A stretch of DNA of 64,000 bases from Ryuthela nishihirai. Taxonomy: Eukaryota > Arthropoda > Arachnida > Araneae > Heptathelidae. Of this stretch, positions 25,290-36,139 are shown one piece after another. The DNA lies in assembly GCA_038380435.1 (NCBI GenBank), contig JAWZYU010000008.1, forward strand, positions 75,468,020-75,532,019. Reading direction: 5' to 3'. The translations under genes and the position numbers were made by a program. The notes below the pieces were generated by a model, which did no database searches, had not been told where the DNA came from, and saw nothing but the letters and a program-made list of their open reading frames with translations. Numbering within the stretch: position 1 is the first letter of the stretch; every line of letters begins with the position of its first letter.

Positions 25290-26766
25290 TTTATTTTTAT
25301 TTGTGTTTTACAATACATATTATTGTGTTAAAATAGAACACAATAATATAGTGAATAGAACAGACAACTTATTAGAAACTCTTTTATTGTCATGATAATA
25401 AATGAAAATTAAAAGACTGAGTGCATTGTAGCCAAAAGGATTTCCAAATAACTCAACAAGATCAGAGGAGGAGGAAAGATAAGAACACATTCATTTCAGT
25501 CACTGGTTTGAGAAAAAGGCATCGTTTACTGCAAGTGATAATAAGAATTGTTTGATTTTTATTATTGGCTGGTTGAGTGTGAAAATCTGTACACTAAAAC
25601 TGGTTGTAAAGGTTTGACATATCTCTCAGAAATGATCAAAATGCATAAAAACATAACATGTTTCATATGAACAATACCTTCAGTTTTGAAACATTTAGTA
25701 CTGTGACTATTTTATTCCAATTAGATAATGAATATACTTTATCAATCTGGAAACAAATGAACCAGCTGTTAAAAATGCAAAGACATTTAATACAAATGAA
25801 AGGAGGTTTGAAAAACCATATATGTTTTATTCATTTGTAATAGTTTACCAAAAGGACTTTAAAATTCACAGACATTTCCCAGCCAAGCGAATTGACATAA
25901 CAATGGATTATTCTATGATAAGCCTCTAGCAGAAATGAAATGTTCAGTAATGTTCCTAATGTTTGTGCATCAAAGTTATTTCTGGAAGCTCCAGATCTGT
26001 CAAAGTTACTGCAAATTATTTTAGTGATATCATAAATATTTGTTTTCTTAAGTATTTTTCCTATTTGATTATTTCAAATTTGGAAACCTTTTATGGGTCT
26101 ACAACTCCAGCAGAATGTTGCTGCTGTACTCTGGATTTGATGAAAATGTTTTTAAAAAACTCAGAATGCAAGAACAGTTGACTGGCTATTGTCAGCACAT
26201 AAAGAATTTATTGTAGAAAAACATTAGTTTTGTAACTATGCATTGACTCTCAGTATCTTTTCAGTGATTATCTAGTTACATGCAGTATCGGCAATTTAGT
26301 CACATCACTTCTGATCTAATCTCCTTAAAAAATTAAACACTGTCCCATTTTTCAGGTATAATAAATACCCTTTTCCTTGGTAATTATGCACATGGTACCT
26401 GGATATAATGTTTACATTTTATCATCAAATATGAGTTTTTAACACAACACAAAAAACTTTTTGATAAAATTCTAGGGGAGGGGCCACACTTTGCACTTAG
26501 GTTCACCAAATACTGTTGTTATGCCCTGCTTACTTACCCAACCTGTACCAAAGCTCATAAGCCACTAATATTTAGAAATTATATATATTTAAAATTTTGT
26601 CAAGAAGTGTATATATTATAAAGAAAAATATTCTATCTAGAAGAGAAAAAATAGAGCTGCTTGTTACAGCATGATTCCAAATAGAAGTGGAAGTAGCAGT
26701 AACATCCTAAACCATACTCTAAAATTCCCAAGATCTGGCCCTCAGGCAGGCAAACTGAGGGCATAC
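25290..26766. other. Intron between the Tc1 element and exon 4b
   Basis: No exon found. 25500-25980 is distantly related to the flanks of the SINE pair at 16490-17450, for example AAAATCTGTACACTAAAACTGG and AACCAGCTGTTAAAAATG against AACTAGCTGATAAAAATG. Confidence 0.4.
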
Positions 26767-26873
26767 CTGTGATGGCGATCTTTGCTGACCACTTGCTGGT
26801 CCCTTCCATAATTGAAGCCTCACCCTGCTGCAGAGCATCAACATGTGTATCAGCATCAATGGAAAATGTGAGC
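26767..26873 (-). CDS. unc-13: unc-13 alternative exon 4b (tandem duplicate, acidic form)
   Basis: Seen: acceptor GTTACAG, 107 bp, donor GTATGC. It has the same length and the same phases at both ends as exon 4a. It reads LTFSIDADTHVDALQQGEAS followed by [15 protein letters not shown]. The last 12 residues are identical to 4a although 8 of the 12 codons differ, all synonymously (including TCG versus AGC for Ser), which is the mark of an old duplicate kept by selection. The first 23 residues diverge and carry five Asp/Glu and no Lys/Arg. Including both exons (214 bp) or skipping both would shift the frame, so use must be mutually exclusive. I do not know of a described equivalent; transcript support was not available. 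Chance open frame continues into the short intron upstream, but the splice sites define the exon. Confidence 0.88.
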
Positions 26874-26984
26874 CTGTAACACGATGACATCAAGAATGAA
26901 CACACAATTCCATGCCAGCACACAAACACATGGCACATAGACAGCCAGAGCGCAAGCCACATTAACACAGCATTTACTACCTAC
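26874..26984 (-). other. unc-13: Short intron between unc-13 exons 4a and 4b
   Basis: 111 bp with GT...AG ends (GTAGGT donor of 4a, GTTACAG acceptor of 4b). Splicing across it would join two phase-incompatible exons, so it should be removed only together with one of them. It is one to two orders of magnitude shorter than the other introns of this gene, as expected for tandem alternative exons. Confidence 0.85.
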
Positions 26985-27091
26985 CAGTGATAGCTATTTT
27001 TGCAGACCACTTCGATGTTCCATCTAAGACACTCTGTTTCACAGACTTCATATGACCTGTATGCCCCTTAGTATCCACAGAAAACACTTCC
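26985..27091 (-). CDS. unc-13: unc-13 alternative exon 4a (canonical, basic form)
   Basis: Seen: acceptor CTGCAG, 107 bp, donor GTAGGT. One base (G) completes the Arg codon begun in exon 42101-41981. Then 35 codons read [20 protein letters not shown] followed by [15 protein letters not shown], and one base (G) starts the Val codon of the C2B domain. Known: this matches the usual Munc13 sequence immediately before C2B. The variable part is basic, with four lysines and three histidines. The exon is followed after only 111 bp by a second exon of identical length and phase (26873-26767). Either can join exon 42101-41981 to C2B, but not both. It is the more conventional of the two and presumably the default form. 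Confidence 0.95.
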
Positions 27092-28087
27092 CTGCAGCCA
27101 AGCAGACCAAATGAAACTTGCAAGATTAGCTACTGTAAAAGGAAAGCTTATGTCTAGCACTGAAAAAGAAAGATTTATTAATTTCCTCTTTAACATGAAT
27201 TAGAGGGTTGTCCCTTTTATTTCTCCTTTGGAATTTGATGCCCGTCTGCTGTAACCACAAGTTATATGGTTAAGAACTATATTAACAAATTAACATGAAA
27301 ATATTTATAATACTATAAAAAAAAGTACTCTCCTCATTTTTGTTAGTTTTATATCATTAGAAATATTCTTAAAATATGTGTAAAAAGTTAGGAATAATGC
27401 TTTTTAAATCTGTTGAAAAATTTCTTATCAGTTCTTAAAACCAGAGAAATGCATTGGTTTAGATATTACATAATTAGAACTGAACATTTCTTCTCGAGAT
27501 ATATAAAACATTCACAGTAAACTTTCTAATATGCTTATGTTTATTGGAGTGTGTTCTTCACATTTTCTTATACTAACCTTAAAATATTATATTTATCATT
27601 GTTAGGTGCAAGATGGTAATGTCAAAGGTACAGATAATCTGATTGTCTGCAGTCACATGAGCTTAACATTCATTCCACTTGAATTCAAATATTTTTCCAG
27701 TTGAAAGGTGAGCTAACTCCTGTGTTACAGCATCCATCCTCAGAGATCCACAAAACAATGTAATAGTCACAGGCAATAGTAACAATAATAGTCACAGGCA
27801 ATATCACAATGTAATAGTCCAACAAGGACATGATCCTTGGTTATGGTTAAACTGTCAAGGAGACTACACCTATACCATTACTACCAGCATTCTCATGAAC
27901 ATGACTATAATTCATCAATGCAATGTAACACTAAAGGGGTTGTCCATAAACTAAATTACTGTTCTCAGCCTAGATTCACACACACCAATGCATAAATCAG
28001 TAATAAAGCCCCCCCCCCCATTCCTTTTCACTACTTTTTTTATTTTTAACGATTTTTTTTTTGCAAGGATCTTCATTTTTGCATTGC
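27092..28087. other. Intronic sequence upstream of exon 4a
   Basis: No gene. 27750-27815 holds small tandem repeats of an AATAGTCACAGGCAAT unit. A poly(C) run occurs at 28010. Confidence 0.5.
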
Positions 28088-28098
28088 AACTAGCATAG

Positions 28099-28310
28099 GA
28101 GTCGTCCCATGGCCGAGTGGTTAGCGCACTTGGCTACCTGATCTACGGGATCTGGGTTTGAGCCCCGAGTAAGGCATGGCTGTTTGTGTCGTTTTTCTGC
28201 TGAGGTCCTGCCATCCTCTCAGACCTTCTACTGTGGCATATAAACTGACAGGCTCCTTCAGACCTCTGTGGCAAGCAGCTGCTTGAGGGGGTATTTATTA
28301 TTTATTATAT
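28099..28310 (+). mobile_element. SINE-B copy, full length
   Basis: Head GGCCGAGTGGTTAGCGCAC / GGGTTTGAGCCCCG, family body, and a TATTTATTATTTATTATAT tail. Perfect 11-bp target duplication AACTAGCATAG at 28088-28098 and 28311-28321. Confidence 0.95.
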
Positions 28311-28434
28311 AACTAGCATAGCAAGTGAATGCTACACTAACTGTAGTTAATTATAATTGATAATATAATAAAATAGCAGATTTACCCAATGTTGTTCAGG
28401 TCTTTAACTCGATCAGATTAAATTTCCTGAAATA

Positions 28435-28872
28435 CAGGGTGTTTCAAAACTCTCTGCACAAATTTCAATGGGAGACAGGGAACACCAAGACAAACCTTAT
28501 TCATCAATGAATGTATGTCCACTGATGCATTCCTTGAGTGCTAGAGAGTGCTGTTTGAAGGCACTGCAATTGGCTAGAGAGGCAAAGTGGGAATGAAGAA
28601 CAGACTTGTGTTTGCCATCGGCATTCATAAATCAGACACATTATATGTAACGTGGAGTGTTTCATGACTGCTGAAATAACTGACATGCATCTGGCATTTG
28701 GTTTTTGATAACTCAATTCACTGTTGATGTTATATTCCGCTTGTCTGTTGGTTGCTGTTTTGCTATTGCATTCCATTTTAATGTTGCATTCCATTGAGAC
28801 ACTTCTTGTTTTAGAGATGCCAGTCCTTCTTGCACATACTGTTTTTGATGATCAACTTGGTGTTCCATACAG
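28435..28872 (+). mobile_element. 5' fragment of a Tc1/mariner-superfamily element
   Basis: Starts at TA with CAGGGTGTTTCAAAACTCTC, the same terminus as 30329. It runs to the transposase N-terminal region (TGATCAACTTGGTGTTCC), which matches the reverse complement of 31540-31679. The rest is missing. Confidence 0.75.
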
Positions 28873-30328
28873 CACTAATCTTTGTACATATTAGACAATC
28901 TTATGAGAGCTTTAAATTCTTAAAAAACTTTTCTCCACTTTTGATTAAACATGTGTGAAGGGAAGAATTAGAAATTAAAAATTAACTCGGATGCATTTCA
29001 TTCACCAGACCGATGGCTTCTTCAGCAGGAACTGTTCCTTGTACTGTAGCTGCATTTATAGCATTGGCCCTCTGGTAGTATAGCTGCAATTCGGCTCCAT
29101 TCTGACATTGCAGGAGATTCCATGCTGATGGGAGGGGGGTATGTCGGTATTACATACATTGTTACTCTGCATATTGATAATAAATTCTCCTTGTAGTTGA
29201 GTTGAAATTTAGTGGGTGGGGCTGCTATAATTTGTGGTTTTATATATTTATTTATACAGTAGAAATTGTGGAGTAAAATGTTTTAATTGAACTCTTGCAA
29301 AGTGTCATTGAAAGTTGATAAACTTTTCCAGTTAACTTGGTGATATGAGTAGTGGTGTAACAGTATTGTAGCATAGGTGGCAAAATGCCATAGGTGCTAG
29401 CACTTCTGGGGGCCATTCAAAATTAAACTTATACCATACCAAAATCAAAAACATAGAAATTATCATGATTATTTAGTAATATTGATTTTGTATGTATATT
29501 TTATAAATTACTATACTTTATCCATAGCTATTTTTCTTTAAAAAATAGTGTATTTAATTAGATAAAATGGTTTTAGATTCCATATCAACCACAAACGTAG
29601 TGATGATAGGTGGCCAGTAAGTTTTGCCATAAGCCTTTCCACTCCTAATTTATGCCACTGGATATGAGAGCAATTCAACAATCTTCAAGCATCACTGCTT
29701 ATCAGAAAATCAGATTTAGGCAGCTCCACTTGAAGTAGAGAACACATTTTGTTGATATGAGGCTTCCCTGACCAAAGATCAAACTGAGGACCCAAGGGAA
29801 GTCGACAAATACCACTGAGAGAGGCAATGTGACTAGAGCCATTAGGCCAAGATAAGATCTAGTATATATGGATGGGTTCCCTGTTTTAGCTGTGGACTGT
29901 TGTACTAATTTTTTAAGCAAATATTCTTGGGATATTAATATTATATACCCAAAAATAGCTGTGAGAGAGGCATAAACAATTGTCAAACATAACAAATTAC
30001 ATCTGAAATGAAAGCTTCTGATTTAATTAAGAAAATCTGATTTAGAGAAATTTTTTTTAGAGAAAAAAAGAATTAAGAAAATTTGAAATTAGAGAAATGG
30101 ACCACTTCAAATAATGTCCCCACTTTTCTGTACTCCAGAAAGGGGGGGAGGAAAAATTTCACTTGGATCAATCAGAAGTTTTATACCAAATGAAAGCTTG
30201 GAATGTGAGGAATGCTATCTTGAGGTCATGGGTTCGTATCCCACCTGGCTCAAGACAATTTTTCCACTAAAATTTATATCGACATTAAACTGAGAGTGAT
30301 ACCTTTCTTGATAACTATCTACTATATA
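28873..30328. other. Intronic sequence between two transposon fragments
   Basis: Contains a block at 29246-29297 (TTATACAGTAGAAATTGTGG...) that recurs at 31866-31917, and a tRNA-like B box (GGGTTCGTATCCCACC) near 30231 that may be a SINE remnant. The 97-codon minus frame at 29702-29995 has no recognisable homology. Confidence 0.4.
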
Positions 30329-31679
30329 CAGGGTGTTTCAAAACTCTCTGTACAAATTTCAATGGGAGATAGGGAACACCAAGACAAACCTTTATCATCT
30401 ATGAATGTATGTCCGATGACAATAACCCTTTGATGCTAGAGGGCACTGACAGAATTATTGGTGGAGCTGGTACATAAATGAATGGGAACAAGTGTGAACA
30501 ACATTTTTATTTAAAGAAGGTGTTTCAAGTTGTGACTGACAACAAGATTGCATGCATGACAGTGTTGAAGCATTGATTGTTGTACATGTTGAAAGATTCC
30601 TGGAATTTTGCAAACAGCTGCAGCAGTGACAGCGATTCTTGCAATGAGGTCTTCATCTGAGTCAATGGGAGTCTCATACAAGAGGTTACAGGAGGTACAC
30701 TATGACTGAGGAAGAAATCAATACATGCTAAATTGGACAATCTTGGTGACGAGGCGACAGGTCCAGTTGCTCTCAGCCCTGTTGTGTTGAAACCACATTC
30801 ATCTGCGAATAGCCACAGGAACATCTTCCAGCAGCCCGGCAACATTTCTTCAAGAAATACCCGATGAATCTGCCTGTTGAGTCAGGGAAGCAGCAGATAT
30901 GGCCTAATCAAAATGTCATGGACGATACCCACCTAAACGTTGACGGTGAACCAATGTTGATGACCATAAGCCATTGTGGTATGTGGATTTTCATGTGCCC
31001 AAACATGAGAATTGTGCACATTAAACACACCCTCATGTGTGAAAGACGCCTCATCTGAGAAGGGCACATGAGTGGAAAATCAGGCTGCACCACAGTCTGC
31101 TGCAGAAACCAGCACATAAATTCCACATGAAGAGAGTAATCCTGAGGTTGCAATGTCTGGACTCTCTGACGATGATATGGATGTAACTGCTGCTTGTGCA
31201 ACACTCTCCACATGAGGGTAAGGTTCACACCAAAGCTACATGCAACAGCTCATGTGCTTGTGCCTGGATTGTCTTCAATCTGCTGTAGGATCTTGTCTAC
31301 CATTCAGGAGTGTGCATGGTACTCTCCCGACCAGTATCATGCATGTTTGCATGGAATGTTCCAGTTTCTCGCAGTTGCTGTTGCAAATGCACAGATGTTT
31401 GATGGTTTGACTCATGTCTGTTTGGGGAGTGCTGTTGGTACAACCTCACAGCAGCTCTTTTGTTTCCATTGGAACCGCATTATATCCTTAGTTGCTAATG
31501 TGCCAATAAAACCCAAACAACCAGGTATAGGAACACCAAGTTGATCATCAAAAACAGCATATGCAAGGACAGGCATCTCTGAAACAAGAAGTGTCTCAAT
31601 GGAATGCAACAGTAAAATGGAATGCAATAGCAAAATAGTGACCGACAGACAAGTGGAATATAACATCAACAGTGAATTG
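30329..31679 (-). mobile_element. Tc1/mariner-superfamily element, one end lost
   Basis: Left terminus CAGGGTGTTTCAAAACTCTC next to TA. Minus-strand frames include LHPYHRQRVQTLQPQDYSLH (about 31180) and degraded DEASFTR-like, HVWAHENPH-like and WPPRSPDL-like regions. The same protein family occurs at 40138-41622. The opposite terminus is absent, and the sequence diverges after 31679. Not coding-competent. Confidence 0.75.
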
Positions 31680-32871
31680 AGATGATTACAAACATATGAA
31701 GTGCACCAGCCTTGTTAAACATCTACGGTGAGCACTTAGTTACTTTTAATTTAACATCAGCATGAATAGACATTAGGATGAGCAGCAAAAAGCTCAGAAC
31801 ATTTGCCAGAAAGCAAGAATGTCATTTAGTAGCCATTGTTGCAAATGACCACCATCTGAGAGCAAATATTTATTTATACAGCAGAAATTGTGGAGTAAAA
31901 TGTTTTAATTTAACTGGAAAAGATAATTAATGACTCTTCAAATCCAGCTGTGATTCCCTCTTCTGTGCCTAGATGGCAGCATGGATTAATGAGCTATGCC
32001 AATAAAATAGAATCTGAAAAGAGAAATGTAATGCTTGAGCTGATAGATGGCAGTACATTAAAGGATGTTGATTGCATAAAGCAGGTGATTAATGAGATTA
32101 ATGTGGCAACAGGTTTCTATGGCTCTCTCCACCCATTACAATGTGTTGCTGCATAATTACCTTGAGATTGTGCTCTCCCATTTGTTGGAATTTTCCCTCT
32201 GTGCCTATCTGGTTGTTGGCTGGTCAGGGAACTTGTTAATGTGCTCTGTCCTTGGACGGTGATTGGACAGGACATGGACGAGGCAGAACTTGTATGTGCT
32301 TCAAGGCATAGGATGTCACAGTTGGCACCCAATGAGAGACTGACTTGTCACAGTTGGCACCCAACAACACATCACAGTTGGCAGATAAAGACAAACTTCA
32401 CATTACCTGCACCTCCAAAATTTGGAAATATCAAATATTGGAATGGCTTTATGATTTAATTTCAGCACTGTTTTTGGCAACTGCTTTTGCTATTCAAAAG
32501 GTCATGCTTTGCTATTGCTTCAACATATGACACAATATAAGAAACTGCAATTACTGATTTCTAACAATGATTTGCATAATTTCATATGTACTGTAAATGC
32601 AATGAAAATTTAGGTATTTATATATTTAAGCTCTCGGCTTTAAGTGACATTAGACTGGATTTTAAATGTTACTATAAATTTTAATTGGCAAACATATGGG
32701 AACAATTTCTGGAGATTTCATTTCAGTAAAATGACTACATAATCTTCAACTGCTTTATTGAGAGCAAACCTCAGAATAAATGTCTGAATGAATTCAATTT
32801 TTGGGAAAATATATCAATATTTAAATGCCAGAAGGAAAAACTTACTATTTCTACCCATAACTTTCAATTTA
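31680..32871. other. Intronic sequence with a short repeated motif
   Basis: Second copy of the 29246 block at 31866-31917. GTCACAGTTGGCACCCAA occurs at about 32315 and 32347, and a partial third copy near 32372. An open frame at 31950-32156 has no clear family. Confidence 0.4.
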
Positions 32872-34075
32872 CACCAATCAGCCAATACATTAAAACCACC
32901 TGTGTTATGCAAAGAAGCATGCATGTAGCCAATCAGTGTCACATGCCAAGGTCGCAAATGATATATATATATAATACCTGGGTTGGAGCTCTCACAGGCA
33001 GTATTTCATTTCGTCTCAACATGGGAAAAGCAAAGGATTTATCTGATTTCAACAAAGGCCATATCATTATGGCAAAACGTATTGGTAAGAGCATCTCCGA
33101 AACAGCAATGCTGGTAGGCTGCTCATGCTATGCAGTAGTTAGTACCTATCAGAGATGGTCCAAAACAGGTGACACTCAGAGCCGCCGACATGGCATGGGC
33201 CGATCATGCCTCATTGATGCCAGAGGTCAGTGCAGGCTATCTTGTCCTGTCCACAGCAACAGGAGGGCTACTGTGGCTGACATTACCCATAATTTCAATT
33301 GTAGTAAAGGGCCCAATGTGTCCGAACATACAGTTCATCATAAGCTCTTGGATATGGGTCTCCACAGCCAAAAGACCCATTCGTGTGCCTATGCTCACAG
33401 CTGTTCACCTGTCATCAATGCTTGCAGAAGACTGGAAGAGGGTCGCATGGTCAGATGAATCCCATTTTCTGTTACACCATGTGGATAGACGAGCTTGTGT
33501 TTGACATTTATCCATGGAAGCCTTCTCACATGGATGCACTGTGGGACGGATCCAGATGGCTGGAGGGAGTGTGATGGTTTGGGCAATATTTTCTTGGGAA
33601 TACTTGGACCAATTATCCCTGTAGAGCAAATTCTGACAGGGTTGGGTTGTTTTACCTCTGAGCGGCACTTTTTTGCACACCATGGGCTAAATGGCCAGGT
33701 CACATGGACCCCGAAGGCTCAGAGAAGGTTGGGGGAGGGGACCCACTGGAACAGCTGTTGGGAGACAGATGGTAGCCTCCCGTCAAGGCCATCCAGCGTG
33801 TTCTTTAACGTGCACAGGATATGGCTCTCATGCACACGGGGCCACGGCTTAACGTCCCATCCGACGGACGGCAGCCTTTCCAAGCCCATCGGTGTCCCCT
33901 ACTGTAATTTACGGGAACTGTGGGATCTTCTGTTGCAGTCATGGTACCAAATATCAAGCAATACCTACCAACATCTCGTTGAATCTATGCCTCATCAGGT
34001 GAGAGCTCTTTTGGTGGCGAGAGGAGGACCTACATCATATTAGGTAGGTGGTTTTAATGTTTTGGCTGATCAGTG
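32872..34075 (+). mobile_element. Tc1-type element with its centre replaced by a SINE
   Basis: TA-flanked (32870-32871, 34076-34077). Terminal repeats are CACCAATCAGCCAATACATT and, on the other strand, CACTGATCAGCCAAAACATT. Transposase N-terminal region from about 33022: MGKAKDLSDFNKGHIIMAKR, with a helix-turn-helix and QSRRHGMGRSC. Then a WSDESHF block (33448), which holds the first catalytic Asp. After the SINE (33641-33904) it resumes at NLRELWDLLLQSWYQI and VARGGPTSY. The block with the other two catalytic residues is gone. Confidence 0.9.
33641..33904 (-). mobile_element. SINE-A copy without tRNA head, inside a Tc1 element
   Basis: Starts with the usual tail (GTTGGGTTGTTTTACC) and stops abruptly at CCCCTACTG, so the promoter-bearing head is missing. 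It replaces the middle of the Tc1 transposase at 32872-34075. No target duplication is visible, suggesting a 5'-truncated insertion with loss of target DNA. Confidence 0.9.
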
Positions 34076-36139
34076 TATGTCTGCACAATTTTTGGGTGTA
34101 AACATATTTTGCAGTGAAACAAATTTTATTGCAAAAATTATCATTAATTTTTTAAGTTTTTAACTGCCTTTAATGTTTTGAAGATGGGATCAATTGGATT
34201 TTAATTATAATCGAAACTAAAGAAAATGTCTAGCATGTATAAAGAAGTATTTCCAGGAGTTGGCCTGGGTTATATAAATAGATAGAGTGCCACCTTCTCA
34301 GTGGCACTCTATGGGTTACTACAAGTCTGTCTCCAGAATCAAATTTATTATCAAACTTATTTTGATGCCAATTATAACTTCTGAGACTGATAATCTGTGC
34401 CTATATGACCGTGAAATTTCACATACACATACAAACATAGAAAAAAAAAAATGTTGCAAACTGCCAGGCTGCTCAGAAATGTAAGCCATTTGTATGATGT
34501 TAGGGAGGTGTCACTGTTTTTTTTTAACTTGCAATAAACAGAAGACTGGAAGTGATACACAATTTCTTTTCATTCGTTTTTTTTTAATATTCATATTAGT
34601 AATGGTATACTGCCTAGAGGGTAATTTCTCTTCACTTAAAAAACTCTGCAACACATTAAAAAAAACTATATGTTTAGGAAATTCTGATATCCTAAAACTT
34701 TTTCTCATTCAGAATATCATTTTTAAAGTGTCATGTGATTCTAGACATCATACTGTACTGCTGAAATTCACATTGAAAATTTTATAAAAATATCTCTCAA
34801 TTTACATAGTGTAAATTTAATTCCTTTTCAGGATTTATCATGATACGAAAATGACTATTATAAAAATATTTATTAAAATTTGCTAATATAAAAATAGAAC
34901 ATATAAGCATGCAGGAAATCACACATCAAAAAAAAAACTTGCTTTGATTTTAATTTTTGTTGTGAATTGTTTTGAGAAGTGTAACAAAACTGGTAAGTTT
35001 GATGACGTTCTGCTTTCTACTGTAATGCAGTAAATAAATTAAACCTGATCTACCTTAATCCTAGATTTAATCGTTTCTCAAACTGCAACAATACAGTTAC
35101 TATCTTAAACAAGTGGAATCTATCACCTATGATGTTCCACATGCTAGGAACAAAAATGAGGTATAATTTAAAACTATATATAAAATTCTGTTTTTGTTCT
35201 TTGTGAAAGTTAAAGGAGAAAAATCTTATTAATCACATTATCAAGCTTTATAAAACAAATAGACCAAATGCCAGTGGAAATTAATTTTTATATAATTAAT
35301 TAAAATGTGAATTCAATTACATATTGAAGAAAGTTTTAAAGTTCTCCACTTAAACAAAATTTTTAATTTATTCTCATAAAAATTTTATATTCAATTATTT
35401 CAGTAATATCTCTAGGAAAAATTAATACAACAGATAAACTTAAATATTTTTATTGCATATAAACAGGTAACTATGCTATTTTTTTAAATGATATTAACTT
35501 GTACTTCATTAGTATTGCTAGTAAATTAAACTTGAAAGCAAATTTTCAAACCAAAATATGCAAATATGCATTTCAAATCTTACTATGTAATAAATTTACA
35601 TTTTGTAATTTTCATAAAAAATTTCTAAAATCATCCACAGTGCAGTCCTTTTATATTCCTTACGGCAAAATTGGGAGAAAAATATTAAAAACAAAATCAC
35701 AACCCAAAAAAACTTATTATCAACTGAAAATTAAGGTAAAAAAAATTTAAATCTCAAATCACAACTTAACTAACATTTGCTATAAAAATGTTGACTCTAG
35801 GATGATCAGTGACTAAAGATATAAAAAAAGTCTAACATGAATAATCAAAATTGTTCATGAAAGGGTAATATAGGAAATTTACATGAATCAGGTTAAATTT
35901 CATTTGTCATTTTGTCTAGTGAATACTTGTTGCAGCTTTCATTCAACAGTAAATAGTAACTGTAAATAATAAAATTGAAAGTATTCATCATATTCACAAA
36001 AGAACTTGGAACCATGTTGCTGTTTGGTGGGCTCTCTGAATAGCTTAACTGGCTTAATACTTATAGAATTGTCATCTCAGGGTATAATTGCTACATTAAT
36101 TAATGCAGATGAGTTCAACCATGAAAAATGACAATAATG
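34076..36139. other. Intronic AT-rich sequence
   Basis: Apart from the hairpin at 34282, only short chance frames; no repeat family recognised. Confidence 0.5.
34282..34312. repeat. 12-bp hairpin
   Basis: ATAGAGTGCCAC, 7-nt loop, GTGGCACTCTAT. It stands alone in intronic sequence with no T-run or gene next to it. Confidence 0.85.

Larger units (their letters stand above)
1..26766 (-). other. unc-13: unc-13 intron downstream of exon 4b (continues beyond the window)
   Basis: The next family segment should be the start of the C2B calcium-binding domain (a DPYVTV-type motif). I looked for its reverse complement throughout this stretch and did not find it, so the intron is at least 26.7 kb. It is filled with repeats listed separately. 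Confidence 0.6.

Noticed and set aside
1..26766. Further unc-13 exons (C2B domain)
   Set aside because: No minus-strand DPYVTV-type or other C2B motif was found by reading; left as intron.
26633..26968. A 111-codon minus open frame starting MLMWLALWLSMCHVF
   Set aside because: It is exon 4b plus the chance-open short intron before it and intron after it; splice sites and the family match define the 107-bp exon instead.
33395..33703. Minus frames of 92-102 codons across the Tc1/SINE junction
   Set aside because: They are antisense to the transposase and run into SINE sequence.
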